A stretch of 43,862 nt of DNA from Actinomycetes bacterium (GTDB taxonomy: Bacteria; Actinomycetota; Acidimicrobiia; Acidimicrobiales; RAAP-2). The DNA is taken from assembly GCA_021809995.1 (NCBI GenBank), contig JAJZJT010000002.1:1-43862 (forward strand), read 5' to 3'. The notes below the pieces were generated by a model, which saw nothing but the letters and a program-made list of their open reading frames with translations, made no database searches and was not told the DNA's origin. Positions 9,089 to 17,252 of the stretch are shown in pieces (position 1 is the first letter of the stretch; each line of letters starts with the position of its first letter). Both the position numbers and the translations under genes were made by a program.

Positions 9089-10341
9089 CGGCGCCCGGCT
9101 ACTGGCCAGGGCCGTGGTCGTGCGAGGACGGCGGGCCGGACCGCCGTCAGACCGTTGCAGCCGGCGGGCTGCTCGGGCCGAACGGCGGGCTCGACGTCAC
9201 GTCGCGATCCGCGATTGCCTCGACGATGGTGGTCACCCGCGAGCCGGGCGAGGTGTTCCTCCTCGGCCACACGGCCGGCGACGACGCCGTCTCCTTCGTC
9301 GAGCGCATCGACCCGCGCTCCCTCGAGCCGCTGGCGCGCTCGGCAGACCTCACCGGCGGGCCGGCGTGGCCAGGGAGCATCGCCGCCCACGAGGACGGCT
9401 CGCTCGTCGTGGTGTTCGGCGACCATGCCCACAAGCTCGCCCCGGACCTTGCCGTCGAGGCGTCGGTCGCCCTCCCGCGCCGGCGGCCCTACAACGGTTT
9501 CGTCGTGCTCCCCGACGGGACGATCGTCACGAAGGACTTCGCCGGCTCCCGTCCCGGCTCCCCCGTCGCCGCCGACGCCCGCGAGCCCTGCCAGCTCGTC
9601 GCCCTCGACCCCCAGCACCTCGAGGTGGTCGCCACCCTCGACCTGCCTGAGCCCTCGGTCGCCCGGCTGTCGGCGGACGGCCCGACCGTCTACGTCGTCG
9701 GGGACACGGGCCTGCTGCGGGCCCGCTTCGACGGCTCCTTCCACCTCGACGAGGAGTTCGCCCCCCGCTACCGGACACGGCCCGGCCAGACCTACGGCTG
9801 GGACTGCGTCCTGGTCGACGGAGCCGCCTACTTCCTCGACGACGGCGAGGGCTCCGACGCCTACGACGGCACGCTTCGCGGGCACGGGACGTCGACGGCA
9901 CCACTCCAACTGCTCCGCGTCGACCTCGGGACCGGGGCGCTCTCGGCGGTCGAGGTGTGCGGCCGACCGGGGGGGCTCGTGGCCAACCCGCCCGTCGTCG
10001 ACCCGGTCCGCAGGGTCGCCGTCGCCTACGACAGCGGCAACGGGGTCCTCGCCGGGTTCACCGTCGGTGACGACGGCAGCCTCGCCCCACGGTGGCGCCG
10101 CGACCAGGACCACGGCGCCCACCTCGTCCTCTTCGCCGAGACGGGTGAGGTCGTCACCGGCGACCACGACGCAGCCGCCGGTCGCGAGGACGTCGTCGTG
10201 CTCGACGTGACCAGCGGTGAGGAGCTCGCCCGGGCCGACACCGGGAGCCCCCTACAGGGCGTGCTGTTCCCGGCGCGCGGGTTCGACGACGACGTCTACC
10301 TCTGCACGTTCTCGACGGTGACCAGGCTGGCCGGTCGCTGA
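9085..10341 (+). CDS. Beta-propeller-like hypothetical protein
   Basis: A 418-residue protein in ATGA overlap with the sulfatase. I do not recognise a named family. It has repeated strand-rich units with Gly/Asp turns (GSIAAHEDGSLVVVFG, YNGFVVLPDGTIVTKDF, LSADGPTVYVVGDTG, DPVRRVAVAYDSGNGVLAGF), as in SMP-30/PQQ-like six- or seven-bladed propellers. The N-terminus (MTAPGYWPGPWSCEDGG) has no signal peptide. It is the last gene of the rightward operon, before a convergent PIG-L gene. It could be a lactonase or esterase-type propeller acting on the desulfated product, but no catalytic residues can be assigned with confidence. Confidence 0.75.
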   Translation: MTAPGYWPGPWSCEDGGPDRRQTVAAGGLLGPNGGLDVTSRSAIASTMVVTREPGEVFLLGHTAGDDAVSFVERIDPRSLEPLARSADLTGGPAWPGSIAAHEDGSLVVVFGDHAHKLAPDLAVEASVALPRRRPYNGFVVLPDGTIVTKDFAGSRPGSPVAADAREPCQLVALDPQHLEVVATLDLPEPSVARLSADGPTVYVVGDTGLLRARFDGSFHLDEEFAPRYRTRPGQTYGWDCVLVDGAAYFLDDGEGSDAYDGTLRGHGTSTAPLQLLRVDLGTGALSAVEVCGRPGGLVANPPVVDPVRRVAVAYDSGNGVLAGFTVGDDGSLAPRWRRDQDHGAHLVLFAETGEVVTGDHDAAAGREDVVVLDVTSGEELARADTGSPLQGVLFPARGFDDDVYLCTFSTVTRLAGR

Positions 10342-10384
10342 ACCGGAGGCCCGGCCGGCCCGGCCGGCCCCGGCCGGCCCGGTT
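10341..10384. terminator. GC-rich inverted repeats between convergent genes
   Basis: AACCGG (10341-10346) and CCGGTT (10379-10384) bracket nested GGCCGGCC repeats that can fold into a stable hairpin in either strand. It lies immediately after the propeller gene and just before the end of the convergent PIG-L gene, as expected for a bidirectional terminator. There is no T-tract. Confidence 0.5.
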
Positions 10385-10399
10385 GGGCTCAGGGCCGCC

Positions 10400-11086
10400 C
10401 TATCCCGGCGTACGGAGCCAGCAGAGCACCTCGACGTCGCCCTGGAGCTCGAGGCGGCGCCACAGCACCGGATTGTCGGCAGCCTGGCTGGCGTGGCAGG
10501 CGATGGCCCGCAGCTGGACGCTCCGGTCGACGCGGACGCGGAGGTCGGGGACATCGGTCCCGCTGAAGGAGGTGCCCAGCTCGGCATTGAGGGCGGCCGC
10601 CACCGCTGTCTCGAGCGTCCACGCGAGAAGGGGCAGGCCAGCCCGGTCGGCCACCACCGCCGCGGCCTCGGTCGCCCGGGCGTGGTCAGGGTGACCGGTC
10701 ACCCCGTCGGGAGCGAAGGCGAGCAGGAGGTCGGCACCGGCATCGGCTACCGCCGCGCCCGCCTCGGCGGCGAGGTCCCCGAGCGGCTCGTCGGCCAGCC
10801 TGCCGTCCGCGTGGTCCGAGAGCACGACGGCCCCGACGCCGAGGGTGGCGGCAGCTTCCTCGAGCTCGGCGGCACGGACCCGGTCGAGGTCGGCGTTCGA
10901 GCCGAGCGTGGACGCCTCGCCGCGGGTGAGGCACACGACGGTGGTGCGGGCGCCGCCGGCGGCGAGGGCGGCGAGCACGGCACCGAGCCCGAACGCCTCG
11001 TCGTCGGGGTGGGCACAGACCGCCACCACGGAGCGGGCCGCGGGCAGGTTGTCGAGCGCGGCGTACGGGTGCTCGACGGCGGCCAT
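10400..11086 (-). CDS. PIG-L/LmbE-family N-deacetylase
   Basis: A 228-residue zinc-dependent deacetylase of the PIG-L family. AHPDDE at residues 25-30 supplies two zinc ligands and the general base, and GHPDH at 131-135 supplies the remaining site. MshB (mycothiol synthesis) and Mca are longer, about 290-300 residues, so this is more likely a general PIG-L deacetylase acting on an N-acetylated sugar or conjugate. ATG 11086 is preceded by no Shine-Dalgarno, but TAGCGT lies 6 nt upstream, consistent with a leaderless mRNA. The gene is divergent from the antiporter and convergent with the sulfatase operon. Confidence 0.88.
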   Translation of the reverse strand: MAAVEHPYAALDNLPAARSVVAVCAHPDDEAFGLGAVLAALAAGGARTTVVCLTRGEASTLGSNADLDRVRAAELEEAAATLGVGAVVLSDHADGRLADEPLGDLAAEAGAAVADAGADLLLAFAPDGVTGHPDHARATEAAAVVADRAGLPLLAWTLETAVAAALNAELGTSFSGTDVPDLRVRVDRSVQLRAIACHASQAADNPVLWRRLELQGDVEVLCWLRTPG

Positions 11087-11092
11087 GTCCCG

Positions 11093-11098
11093 ACGCTA
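11093..11098 (-). promoter_or_regulatory. TAGCGT -10 element, leaderless start of PIG-L gene
   Basis: On the reverse strand TAGCGT is followed by 6 nt and then the ATG of the PIG-L gene. No purine-rich Shine-Dalgarno is present between them. The spacing fits transcription starting at the A of ATG. Confidence 0.55.
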
Positions 11099-11144
11099 CC
11101 CGTGACGGCTCGCCGTGCCCGCGCACCGGCCGCAGGGTCCGGGC

Positions 11145-11150
11145 TAGTGT
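11145..11150 (+). promoter_or_regulatory. TAGTGT -10 element for antiporter gene
   Basis: TAGTGT precedes a predicted transcript start near 11157. This gives the antiporter a leader of about 64 nt when GTG 11221 is used as the start. Confidence 0.45.
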
Positions 11151-11173
11151 CAGACCCGGTGTGCCGGGAAGGC

Positions 11174-11194
11174 TGGTCGGCGAACGTGCGACCA
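11174..11194 (+). other. Hairpin in antiporter mRNA leader
   Basis: TGGTCG (11174-11179) and CGACCA (11189-11194) form a 6-bp stem with a 9-nt loop in the leader. The sequence after it (CCCCAGCAACCCGGGAGG) ends in the ribosome binding site. I compared it mentally with SAM, c-di-AMP and cobalamin riboswitch consensus elements and found no convincing match, so it is recorded only as a structured leader. Confidence 0.35.
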
Positions 11195-11220
11195 ACCCCA
11201 GCAACCCGGGAGGCCACGCC

Positions 11221-12702
11221 GTGACCGCCACCAACCCGTTCGTCCTCGCCGTCCTGCTGACGGCAGCAGCCGGCCTGCTGGCCGTCCTCTCGAGCCGCGT
11301 GACGACCTGGTCGCGGGTGCCGGCGCCGGCGCTCTTCCTCGTGGCTGCCGCCGTCGCCGCCGCCTTCGACCGGCACTTGCGGGCCTCGCCCCGGCCCACC
11401 GTCGAGCGCCTGGTGACCGTCGCCCTCGTGGCCATCCTCTTCGACGGCGGCATGCACCTCGGACGGGCACGGCTCACCACGGCGGCGGGCCCGGTGGCGG
11501 CAACGGGGGTCCTCGGCACGTTCCTGACTGCCGCGGGCGCCGCCGTCCTCGTGCACGGCGCGTTCGGGCTCGGGTGGTACCCGGCGGCCCTCGTGGGCAC
11601 GGCAGTCTCCCCGACCGACCCGGCCGTCGTCTTCTCCGTGCTCGGACGGCGGGAGGTGGCGGGTCGGAGCGGGACGATCCTCGAAGGGGAGTCGGGGGCG
11701 AACGACCCCGCGAGCATCGCCCTCATGGCCGGCCTGGTCACCGCCGGCGGGGTGGGCGTCGGCGCCCTCGGAGGCGTCGCCGGCACCTTCGCGCTCCAGA
11801 TGGCCGTGGGGCTCGCCGTCGGGCTGGTGGGCGGACGCGCCCTCGCCTGGCTGGTCCGGCGGGTCCCCCTACCCGGCGAAGGCCTCTACCCGCTCCGCAC
11901 GCTCGCCGGCGCCTTCCTGCTCTTCGGCATCGGGTCCGTCGCCCACGGCTCGGGGTTCCTCGCCGTGTTCGTCGCGGGGATCGTCGCCGGTGACGAGGAC
12001 GCCCCTTACCACCGCGAGATCGAGCGCTTCCACGGCGCGCTCGCCTCGCTCGGCGAGATCGTCGCCTTCATCGCCCTGGGCCTGACCGTCGACCTCGGGG
12101 TGCTCGCGCACCGCGACGTCTGGCTGCCCGGGATCGTCCTCGGGGTGGTGCTCGCCTTCGTCATCCGCCCGCTCGCCGTCGGGCTGTGCCTGCTACCCAC
12201 CCGCCTCGACCGGAACGAGCGACGCTTCGTCAGCTTCGCCGGGTTGAAGGGGGCGGTGCCGATCCTGCTCGGCACCTACCTGTTCGGGACCGCCGTGCAC
12301 CAGCCCGACCGGCTGTACGGCATCGTCGTCGTCGTCGTGCTCTTCTCGGTCGTCGTCCAGGGCGGGCTCGTACCGGTCGTCGCGCGGGTCCTCTCGATCC
12401 CCATGCGGCTGGTGGAGCCCGAGCCGTTCTCGCTCGGCGTGCGCCTCCGACGCCAGCCCGACCAGGTGTCGCGGGTCACCTTGGCCGCGTCGGCGCCGGC
12501 CGACGGCCGGACGCTCGGCGAGCTCGCCGCCGAGGGCCTTGTCCCCGAAGGGATGTGGATCAGCTTCCTCGTCCGCGACGGGGTGCTCGTGCCCGTGGGC
12601 GGTTCCACCCGGCTCGTGGCCGGCGACGACCTCGTGGTGCTCGCCGAGCCGGGCCGCGGCGGGGACGTCGCCCGGCTCTTCGCGCCCAGAGGTCGCACCT
12701 GA
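11221..12702 (+). CDS. Cation:proton antiporter, CPA1 type with RCK_C tail
   Basis: A 493-residue membrane protein. GTG 11221 is preceded by GGGAGG at 8-nt spacing; the longer GTG 11161 start adds a polar stretch not expected before the first helix. Residues 1-400 hold about twelve hydrophobic helices, with SPTDPAVVFSVL (130-141) and the ND pair N161-D162 in EGESGANDPAS, typical of electroneutral CPA1 exchangers. Residues about 410-490 form a TrkA-C/RCK_C-like regulatory domain, as in NhaP2/CvrA K+/H+ antiporters. It exchanges K+ or Na+ for protons across the cytoplasmic membrane; which ion is unclear. It stands alone, divergent from the PIG-L gene. Confidence 0.9.
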   Translation: MTATNPFVLAVLLTAAAGLLAVLSSRVTTWSRVPAPALFLVAAAVAAAFDRHLRASPRPTVERLVTVALVAILFDGGMHLGRARLTTAAGPVAATGVLGTFLTAAGAAVLVHGAFGLGWYPAALVGTAVSPTDPAVVFSVLGRREVAGRSGTILEGESGANDPASIALMAGLVTAGGVGVGALGGVAGTFALQMAVGLAVGLVGGRALAWLVRRVPLPGEGLYPLRTLAGAFLLFGIGSVAHGSGFLAVFVAGIVAGDEDAPYHREIERFHGALASLGEIVAFIALGLTVDLGVLAHRDVWLPGIVLGVVLAFVIRPLAVGLCLLPTRLDRNERRFVSFAGLKGAVPILLGTYLFGTAVHQPDRLYGIVVVVVLFSVVVQGGLVPVVARVLSIPMRLVEPEPFSLGVRLRRQPDQVSRVTLAASAPADGRTLGELAAEGLVPEGMWISFLVRDGVLVPVGGSTRLVAGDDLVVLAEPGRGGDVARLFAPRGRT

Positions 12703-12730
12703 CAGAGGCACCTGACAGAGGCACCTGGCG

Positions 12731-12802
12731 GCACGCCGGGCACGCCGGGCACGCCGGGCACGCCGGGCACGCCGGGCACGCCGGGCACGCCGGGCACGCC
12801 GG
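12731..12802. repeat. 9-bp tandem repeat, eight copies
   Basis: GCACGCCGG is repeated eight times without interruption, directly after a short duplication (AGGCACCTGACAG) at the end of the antiporter gene. It is non-coding and lies about 10 bp before the MarR operator region. It is a slippage-prone array, and a spacing or terminator effect is possible. Confidence 0.9.
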
Positions 12803-12811
12803 CGGGAATAG

Positions 12812-12835
12812 CTGTAGCCCCTCCTACAGTTGTAG
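12812..12835. promoter_or_regulatory. Palindromic MarR-type operators
   Basis: CTGTAG (12812-12817) pairs with CTACAG (12824-12829), and the overlapping CTACAGTTGTAG (12824-12835) is CTACA-GT-TGTAG, a perfect palindrome. They lie in an AT-richer pocket upstream of a MarR-family gene and its efflux pump, as expected for an autoregulated operator. Confidence 0.6.
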
Positions 12836-12978
12836 AGGGCTGGACGGAAAGGCGCACCCGGCGGGGCGGTCGGTCCGCTCGATCGACTGGCCCCAGAGGG
12901 GTCACCGTCCGGGGCGACACGGTGCGGGCGACCGGACCGTTCCCCCGCCCAGTCGTCCCCGATCGAAGGGAAGGACCC

Positions 12979-13530
12979 ATGGTCACGACCGCGTCACCAC
13001 GGAGCGAGCGCGTCATGCCGGCACGCCGGCACGTGGCGGCTCGGTTCGGCGCCTCACGCGAGCTCGGGCTGGGCTTCCGGCTCAGCCGGCTGGCCCGCGC
13101 CCTGCGGCGCGACTGGGCCGACGAGCTCGTCGGCTCTGAGCTCACGCCGCCCCAGGCCGCCGTCTTGCGCGGCGTGGACGCGAGCCCGGGCTGCTCGCTG
13201 CGGGCTCTGGCCCGTACCCTCGGGTCGGACCCCATGAACGTCAAGCGGTCCGTCGACGAGCTCGAGGACCGCGGTCTCCTCGAGAGCGCCCACCGCTCGA
13301 CGGACCGTCGCTCGCGGACCCTCACCCTCACCGCCCGGGGCCGCGCGGCTGTCGTCGAGGTCGGCGCGATCGTCGACCGCCACGAGTCGTGGCTGACCGC
13401 CGCTCTCGGCAGGGACGGTCGCCGGGCGCTCGAGGCAGCGGTCGGCCGGCTGGAGGTCCTCCTCGGGCTGGCTGCCCCCGACACGGCGACAGCGATCAGC
13501 CCGGGACCGGGAGCAGGGAGCGAGCGATGA
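12979..13530 (+). CDS. MarR-family transcriptional regulator
   Basis: A 183-residue protein. ATG 12979 follows AGGGAAGGA. A winged helix spans about residues 45-125: LTPPQAAVLRGVDASPGCSLRALARTLGSDPMNVKRSVDELEDRGLLESAHRSTDRRSRTLTLTARG, with the DRRSR wing typical of MarR. It shares an ATGA overlap with a DHA2 efflux gene and lies behind palindromic operators at 12812-12835. It most likely represses itself and the pump until a phenolic or drug-like ligand binds. The 140-bp leader between operator and gene shows no further feature that I can name. Confidence 0.92.
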   Translation: MVTTASPRSERVMPARRHVAARFGASRELGLGFRLSRLARALRRDWADELVGSELTPPQAAVLRGVDASPGCSLRALARTLGSDPMNVKRSVDELEDRGLLESAHRSTDRRSRTLTLTARGRAAVVEVGAIVDRHESWLTAALGRDGRRALEAAVGRLEVLLGLAAPDTATAISPGPGAGSER

Positions 13531-15056
13531 GCGCACCACCGACCGCGGTCAGCACCGTGGCCCCACCCGCCTCGGACGCTGCCGCCGGCGTGGTTCCGCA
13601 CCGGCGGCACGGGCTCGCCCTCGTGGCCATCGCCGCCGCCCAGCTGATGGTCATGCTCGACCTCACCATCGTGAACATCGCCTTGCCGTCGATGCAGCAC
13701 GAGCTGCACTTCTCGAGCACGAACCTGACATGGGTCATCGACGCCTACGTGCTCGTCTTCGGCGGCCTCCTCCTGCTCGGCGGACGGGCCGGCGACCTCT
13801 TCGGGAGACGGCGGGCCTTCCTCTTCGGGATCGCGCTGTTCGCGGGGGCATCGTTGCTCGGCGGGCTCGCGACGACCCAGGCGTGGCTCATCGCCGCCCG
13901 GGCCATCCAGGGCATCGGGGCCGCCGTCGCCTCCCCGACCGCGCTCTCCCTCATCGCCACCACGTTCGACGAGGGACCGGAGCGGAACCGGGCCATGGCC
14001 GTCTACGCCGGCATGTCGGGAGCGGGGGCCGCCCTCGGCCTCCTGCTCGGCGGGGCGCTGGTCGATGTCTCCTCGTGGCGGTGGGTCCTCTTCGTGAACG
14101 TGCCGATCGGGGTCGCGGTGCTCGCCATCGCCCCCTTCGTCCTGCCGCGCACGCCGGGCCACGGTGGCCGGCTCGACGTCCCCGGAGCCGTCACCGTGTC
14201 GGCAGGTATGGCGTCCCTCGTCTACGGCCTGGTCCGGGCGCCCGACGCCGGTTGGCTCGCTGGCTCCACGCTGGCCGCCTTCGCCGTCGCCGTCGTGCTG
14301 CTCGCCGCCTTCGTCGTCATCGAGGCGAAGAGCGCCCAACCCGTGCTGCCGCTGCGCTTCCTGGCCGACCGGAACCGGGCCGGTGGCTACGGCGTGATGC
14401 TCCTGCTCGGGGCGTCGATGCTGTCGCTCATCTTCTTCCTCACGCAGTTCCTCCAGGAGGTGCTGCACTACAGCCCGGTCGTCGCCGGCGTGGCGTACCT
14501 GCCCATACCCGTCATGGTCGGGGGAACGGGGCTCGTCGTCTCCCGCCTCGTCAAGCGGTTCGGCACGCGGCCCTTCGTCGTCGTCGGACCTGCGGTGGTC
14601 GCCGTCGGGCTCGCCTGGGTGTCGTTCGTCACCGCCTCCTCCGGCTACGGGTCGGTCTTCGGGCCACTCGTGCTCGTCGGCCTCGGGATGGGGCTCTCCT
14701 TCGTCCCCCTCACCCTGAACGCCGTGTCGTCGGTGGCGCGCCACGAGTCAGGCCTCGCCTCCGCGCTGCTCAACACCAGCCAGCAGGTCGGCGGCTCGCT
14801 CGGGCTCGCCGCCCTCGTCACGGTGGCGGCGACGGCGACGCGCGACGCGCTCCGCCATGCCTCGGCCGCCGGGCACGGGGCCGCAGCGCTCCATGCGGCG
14901 GCCACCACGGCGTCCGTGCACGGCTACCAGGTGGCCTTCCGGACCGGAGCTGCCGCGGCCGCCCTCGCCTTCGTCATCGCCGTCGTCGCCGTGCGGGCGC
15001 GCGGCGGCCTGCCCGAGGACGGCAGCGGGCTCGCACCCGCCGCCGGCGTGGGCTGA
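13527..15056 (+). CDS. DHA2-family MFS multidrug efflux transporter
   Basis: A 509-residue, 14-helix major facilitator of the EmrB/QacA (DHA2) family. MVMLDLTIVNIALPSMQ near residue 50 is the family signature (motif D1). GGRAGDLFGRRR is motif A, and AMAVYAGMSGAGAALGLLLGGALVD resembles motif C of drug:H+ antiporters. The last helix is close to the C-terminus. It overlaps the MarR stop by 4 bp, so it is coupled to and probably repressed by it. It exports hydrophobic drugs or dyes using the proton gradient; the substrate is unknown. Confidence 0.93.
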   Translation: MSAPPTAVSTVAPPASDAAAGVVPHRRHGLALVAIAAAQLMVMLDLTIVNIALPSMQHELHFSSTNLTWVIDAYVLVFGGLLLLGGRAGDLFGRRRAFLFGIALFAGASLLGGLATTQAWLIAARAIQGIGAAVASPTALSLIATTFDEGPERNRAMAVYAGMSGAGAALGLLLGGALVDVSSWRWVLFVNVPIGVAVLAIAPFVLPRTPGHGGRLDVPGAVTVSAGMASLVYGLVRAPDAGWLAGSTLAAFAVAVVLLAAFVVIEAKSAQPVLPLRFLADRNRAGGYGVMLLLGASMLSLIFFLTQFLQEVLHYSPVVAGVAYLPIPVMVGGTGLVVSRLVKRFGTRPFVVVGPAVVAVGLAWVSFVTASSGYGSVFGPLVLVGLGMGLSFVPLTLNAVSSVARHESGLASALLNTSQQVGGSLGLAALVTVAATATRDALRHASAAGHGAAALHAAATTASVHGYQVAFRTGAAAAALAFVIAVVAVRARGGLPEDGSGLAPAAGVG

Positions 15057-15125
15057 TCCGCCGGCAGGGCTGATCCGCCGGCTGGGCCTGCGGTGGTGGA
15101 CACCGATGGGACCGTGGTTACCCGA

Positions 15126-15140
15126 GAGCGGCTCCCGCTC
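15126..15140. terminator. Short hairpin between convergent MFS and cysE
   Basis: GAGCGG-CTC-CCGCTC is a 6-bp stem with a 3-nt loop in the 120-bp convergent gap. The same gap contains a direct duplication of GCTGATCCGCCGGC (about 15051-15081). No T-tract follows. Confidence 0.35.
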
Positions 15141-15176
15141 CCGGCACGTCGGCCCTCGGGACCCGAACACGAGGGG

Positions 15177-15896
15177 TCAGATCGAGAAGTCCTCGCCTCG
15201 CCACACGCCGTCGTCGGAGGGCCGGATGGCCGGGACGGTGACCCGGCCGTGGAGCTCCTCCTCGATGGCGTCGACCCGACGCTGGAGCGCCCCGAGGCTC
15301 ACACCCACCAGGTCGGGCAGGATGCTGTCGTCGACCCCGGCCGGCACCGACGGCGGGCGGGGACGGCTGCGGGCGATGACCTGGCCGGGGACACCGACTA
15401 CGACGGCGTCGGACGGCACGTCGCGCACCACCACGGCGTTGGCCCCGATCCGGCTGTCGTCGCCGACCACCACCGGGCCGAGGACCTTCGCCCCCGCTCC
15501 GATGGTGACGCGGTGCCCGACGGTGGGATGCCGCTTGCCGGGCTCGAGGCTGGTGCCGCCGAGGGTGACCCCCTGGTAGAGGGTGACGTCGTCGCCCACC
15601 TCCGCCGTCTCGCCGATCACGACGCCGGTGGCGTGGTCGATGAAGCAGCCGGCGCCGACGACGGCACCCGGGTGGATGTCGACGCCGGTGACGAGGTGGA
15701 CAGCCTCGGCGAGGAGCCGGGCGGTGAGCCGGTGGCCTCGGGTCCACAGCCTGTGGGCGATTCGGTGTCCCCACACGGCATGGAGCCCCGGGTAGGCGAG
15801 GACGACCTCGAGGGCCGAGCGTGCCGCGGGGTCGCGCTCGAGCACGGCCTCGACGTCGCGTCGGAGCGTCGAACGCAGTCCTTCCTCGGCCCGCAT
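15177..15896 (-). CDS. cysE: Serine O-acetyltransferase
   Basis: A 239-residue acetyltransferase that makes O-acetylserine from serine and acetyl-CoA, the first step of cysteine synthesis. The N-terminal helical part is followed by left-handed beta-helix hexapeptide repeats: GVDIHPGAVVGAGCFIDHATGVVIGETAEVGDDVTLYQGVTLGGT. This segment contains the catalytic DHATG histidine and the GVTLGGT motif. ATG 15896 lies 2 bp after the cysK stop, giving a cysK-cysE operon. After about residue 180 the C-terminus (SRPRPPSVPAGVDDSIL...) diverges from the short canonical tail. Cytoplasmic; probably in a complex with CysK. Confidence 0.95.
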   Translation of the reverse strand: MRAEEGLRSTLRRDVEAVLERDPAARSALEVVLAYPGLHAVWGHRIAHRLWTRGHRLTARLLAEAVHLVTGVDIHPGAVVGAGCFIDHATGVVIGETAEVGDDVTLYQGVTLGGTSLEPGKRHPTVGHRVTIGAGAKVLGPVVVGDDSRIGANAVVVRDVPSDAVVVGVPGQVIARSRPRPPSVPAGVDDSILPDLVGVSLGALQRRVDAIEEELHGRVTVPAIRPSDDGVWRGEDFSI

Positions 15897-15898
15897 CG

Positions 15899-16831
15899 TC
15901 AGTCGCCGAGTCCTTCGAAGAGCTGCGTGCTCAGGTAGCGCTCCCCGAACGACGGGACGATGACCACGACGAGCTGGCCGGCATGCTCGGGACGGCGGGC
16001 GACCTCGAGGGCCGCCCACACGGCCGCCCCTGACGAGATGCCGACCAGGAGCCCCTCCTCGCGGGCCAAGCGGCGAGCCGTCGAGAAGGCGTCCTCGTTG
16101 GCGACGGTGACGACCTCGTCGACGACACCCTGGTCGAGGACCGAGGGGACGAAGCCCGCCCCGATGCCCTGGATGGGGTGCGGACCCTTCTCGCCGCCCG
16201 ACAGCACGGGGGACGCGGCCGGCTCGACGGCCACGACCTTGGCGGCGGGCTTGCGCTCCTTCAGCATCTGGCCGATGCCGGTGATCGTGCCGCCGGTGCC
16301 GACGCCGGCCACGACCACGTCGACCCGGCCATCGGTGTCCGCCCAGATCTCCTCGGCCGTGGTGCGGCGGTGGATCGCGGGGTTCGCGGGGTTCTCGAAC
16401 TGCTGGGGCACGAAGACGTTGGTGTCAGCCTTGGCGAGCTCCTCAGCCTTGGCGATGGCACCGGCCATTCCGTCGGGACCAGGGGTGAGCACCAGTTCGG
16501 CACCGAAGCCGCGCAGCAGCATGCGCCGCTCGCGGCTCATCGTCTCGGGCATGGTGAAGATGCAGCGGTAGCCGCGTGCGGCGCACACCATGGCGAGGGC
16601 GATCCCGGTGTTGCCGCTGGTGGGCTCCACGACGACGGTGTCCGGCCCGATGAGGCCCGCCTCCTCGGCGGCGTCCACCATGGCGACGGCGATCCGGTCC
16701 TTCACGCTGCCACCGGGGTTGAAGAACTCGAGCTTGGCGACCACGTCCGCCCCCGCCCCGTCTGTCACCCGTCGGAGCCGCACGAGCGGCGTGTTGCCGA
16801 TCAGCTGCGTGACGTCGTCGGCGATGCGCAT
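15899..16831 (-). CDS. cysK: Cysteine synthase (O-acetylserine sulfhydrylase)
   Basis: A 310-residue fold-type II PLP enzyme converting O-acetylserine and sulfide to cysteine. IGNTPLVRL opens the protein. K44 in NPGGSVKDR is the Schiff-base lysine, TSGNTG (71-76) binds the substrate carboxylate, and GTGGT in [11 protein letters not shown] holds the PLP phosphate. Length and motifs match CysK rather than CysM. ATG 16831 follows GGAGGGAA. It is first in the cysK-cysE operon. In a window with three sulfatases this provides a sink for sulfur only after sulfate reduction, for which no genes are present here. Confidence 0.95.
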   Translation of the reverse strand: MRIADDVTQLIGNTPLVRLRRVTDGAGADVVAKLEFFNPGGSVKDRIAVAMVDAAEEAGLIGPDTVVVEPTSGNTGIALAMVCAARGYRCIFTMPETMSRERRMLLRGFGAELVLTPGPDGMAGAIAKAEELAKADTNVFVPQQFENPANPAIHRRTTAEEIWADTDGRVDVVVAGVGTGGTITGIGQMLKERKPAAKVVAVEPAASPVLSGGEKGPHPIQGIGAGFVPSVLDQGVVDEVVTVANEDAFSTARRLAREEGLLVGISSGAAVWAALEVARRPEHAGQLVVVIVPSFGERYLSTQLFEGLGD

Positions 16832-17252
16832 GGTTCCCTCCGTCCGGCCCGGTGGCGGCCTCGATTGCGGCTTCGGTGACGTCGGCCCCCACGAGGAGCC
16901 GATTCTCGACCCAATCTATTGACTTTCGGCCCGACATGGTTCGGCGGGGCGGGCCACGCCGTCACCAGCCGGCATGGAGCGAGGTCGACACCGGCGCCCA
17001 CGCACCGGATCGACACGTACCGCCACGACTGGGTCATCGAGCGCCCCCGGTGCCCTGGCACGCCACGTGCGCGCGGGACCACCGCCGAGGACGTCGACCA
17101 CGGAGCGTGTCCGCGACACGACCACGAGGAGTTCGTCATATTTGGAGACGACTCACACTGGCATGCCATGAGACATTTGCACGGCTCCTGCAAGAACAGG
17201 GGCTCCGAGGACGGCGAGTCCCACCTCGGACACGAGTGGGGAAGGGGCACGT
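16832..17252. other. Divergent intergenic region, cysK / tasA-like
   Basis: 421 bp without a convincing gene. Leftward, TAGATT (16918-16913) is a possible -10 for cysK, giving a leader of about 75 nt. Rightward, an AT-rich stretch at 17131-17175 is the likely promoter zone for the tasA-like gene. TCCGAGG (17204-17210) and CCTCGGA (17224-17230) form a 7-bp stem with a 13-nt loop in its leader, followed by a GGGGAAGGGG ribosome binding site. No known riboswitch was recognised. Confidence 0.4.

Noticed and set aside
11161-11220. Antiporter starting at GTG 11161
   Set aside because: It would add 20 polar residues before the first membrane helix, and GTG 11221 has a good ribosome binding site.
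11151-11220. Known riboswitch (SAM, c-di-AMP or cobalamin class)
   Set aside because: Some bases resemble SAM-type GCAACC elements, but the conserved core and pairing are not present.
12731-12802. Collagen-like or repeat-protein coding (GHAGHAGHA frame)
   Set aside because: The frame has no credible start or continuing domain and the array is a simple 9-bp slippage repeat between genes.
12276-14744. Very long open frames on the strand opposite MarR/MFS (and similar ones opposite the sulfatases, MFS and ABC genes)
   Set aside because: They are Arg/Pro/Gly/Asp/His-rich, lack domains, and mirror well-supported genes; long antisense frames are normal at this GC content.
16832-16937. Upstream small frame before cysK ([28 protein letters not shown])
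   Set aside because: It reads protein-like for 30 residues but has no ribosome binding site, no stop before cysK and runs out of frame into it; I treat it as leader sequence.
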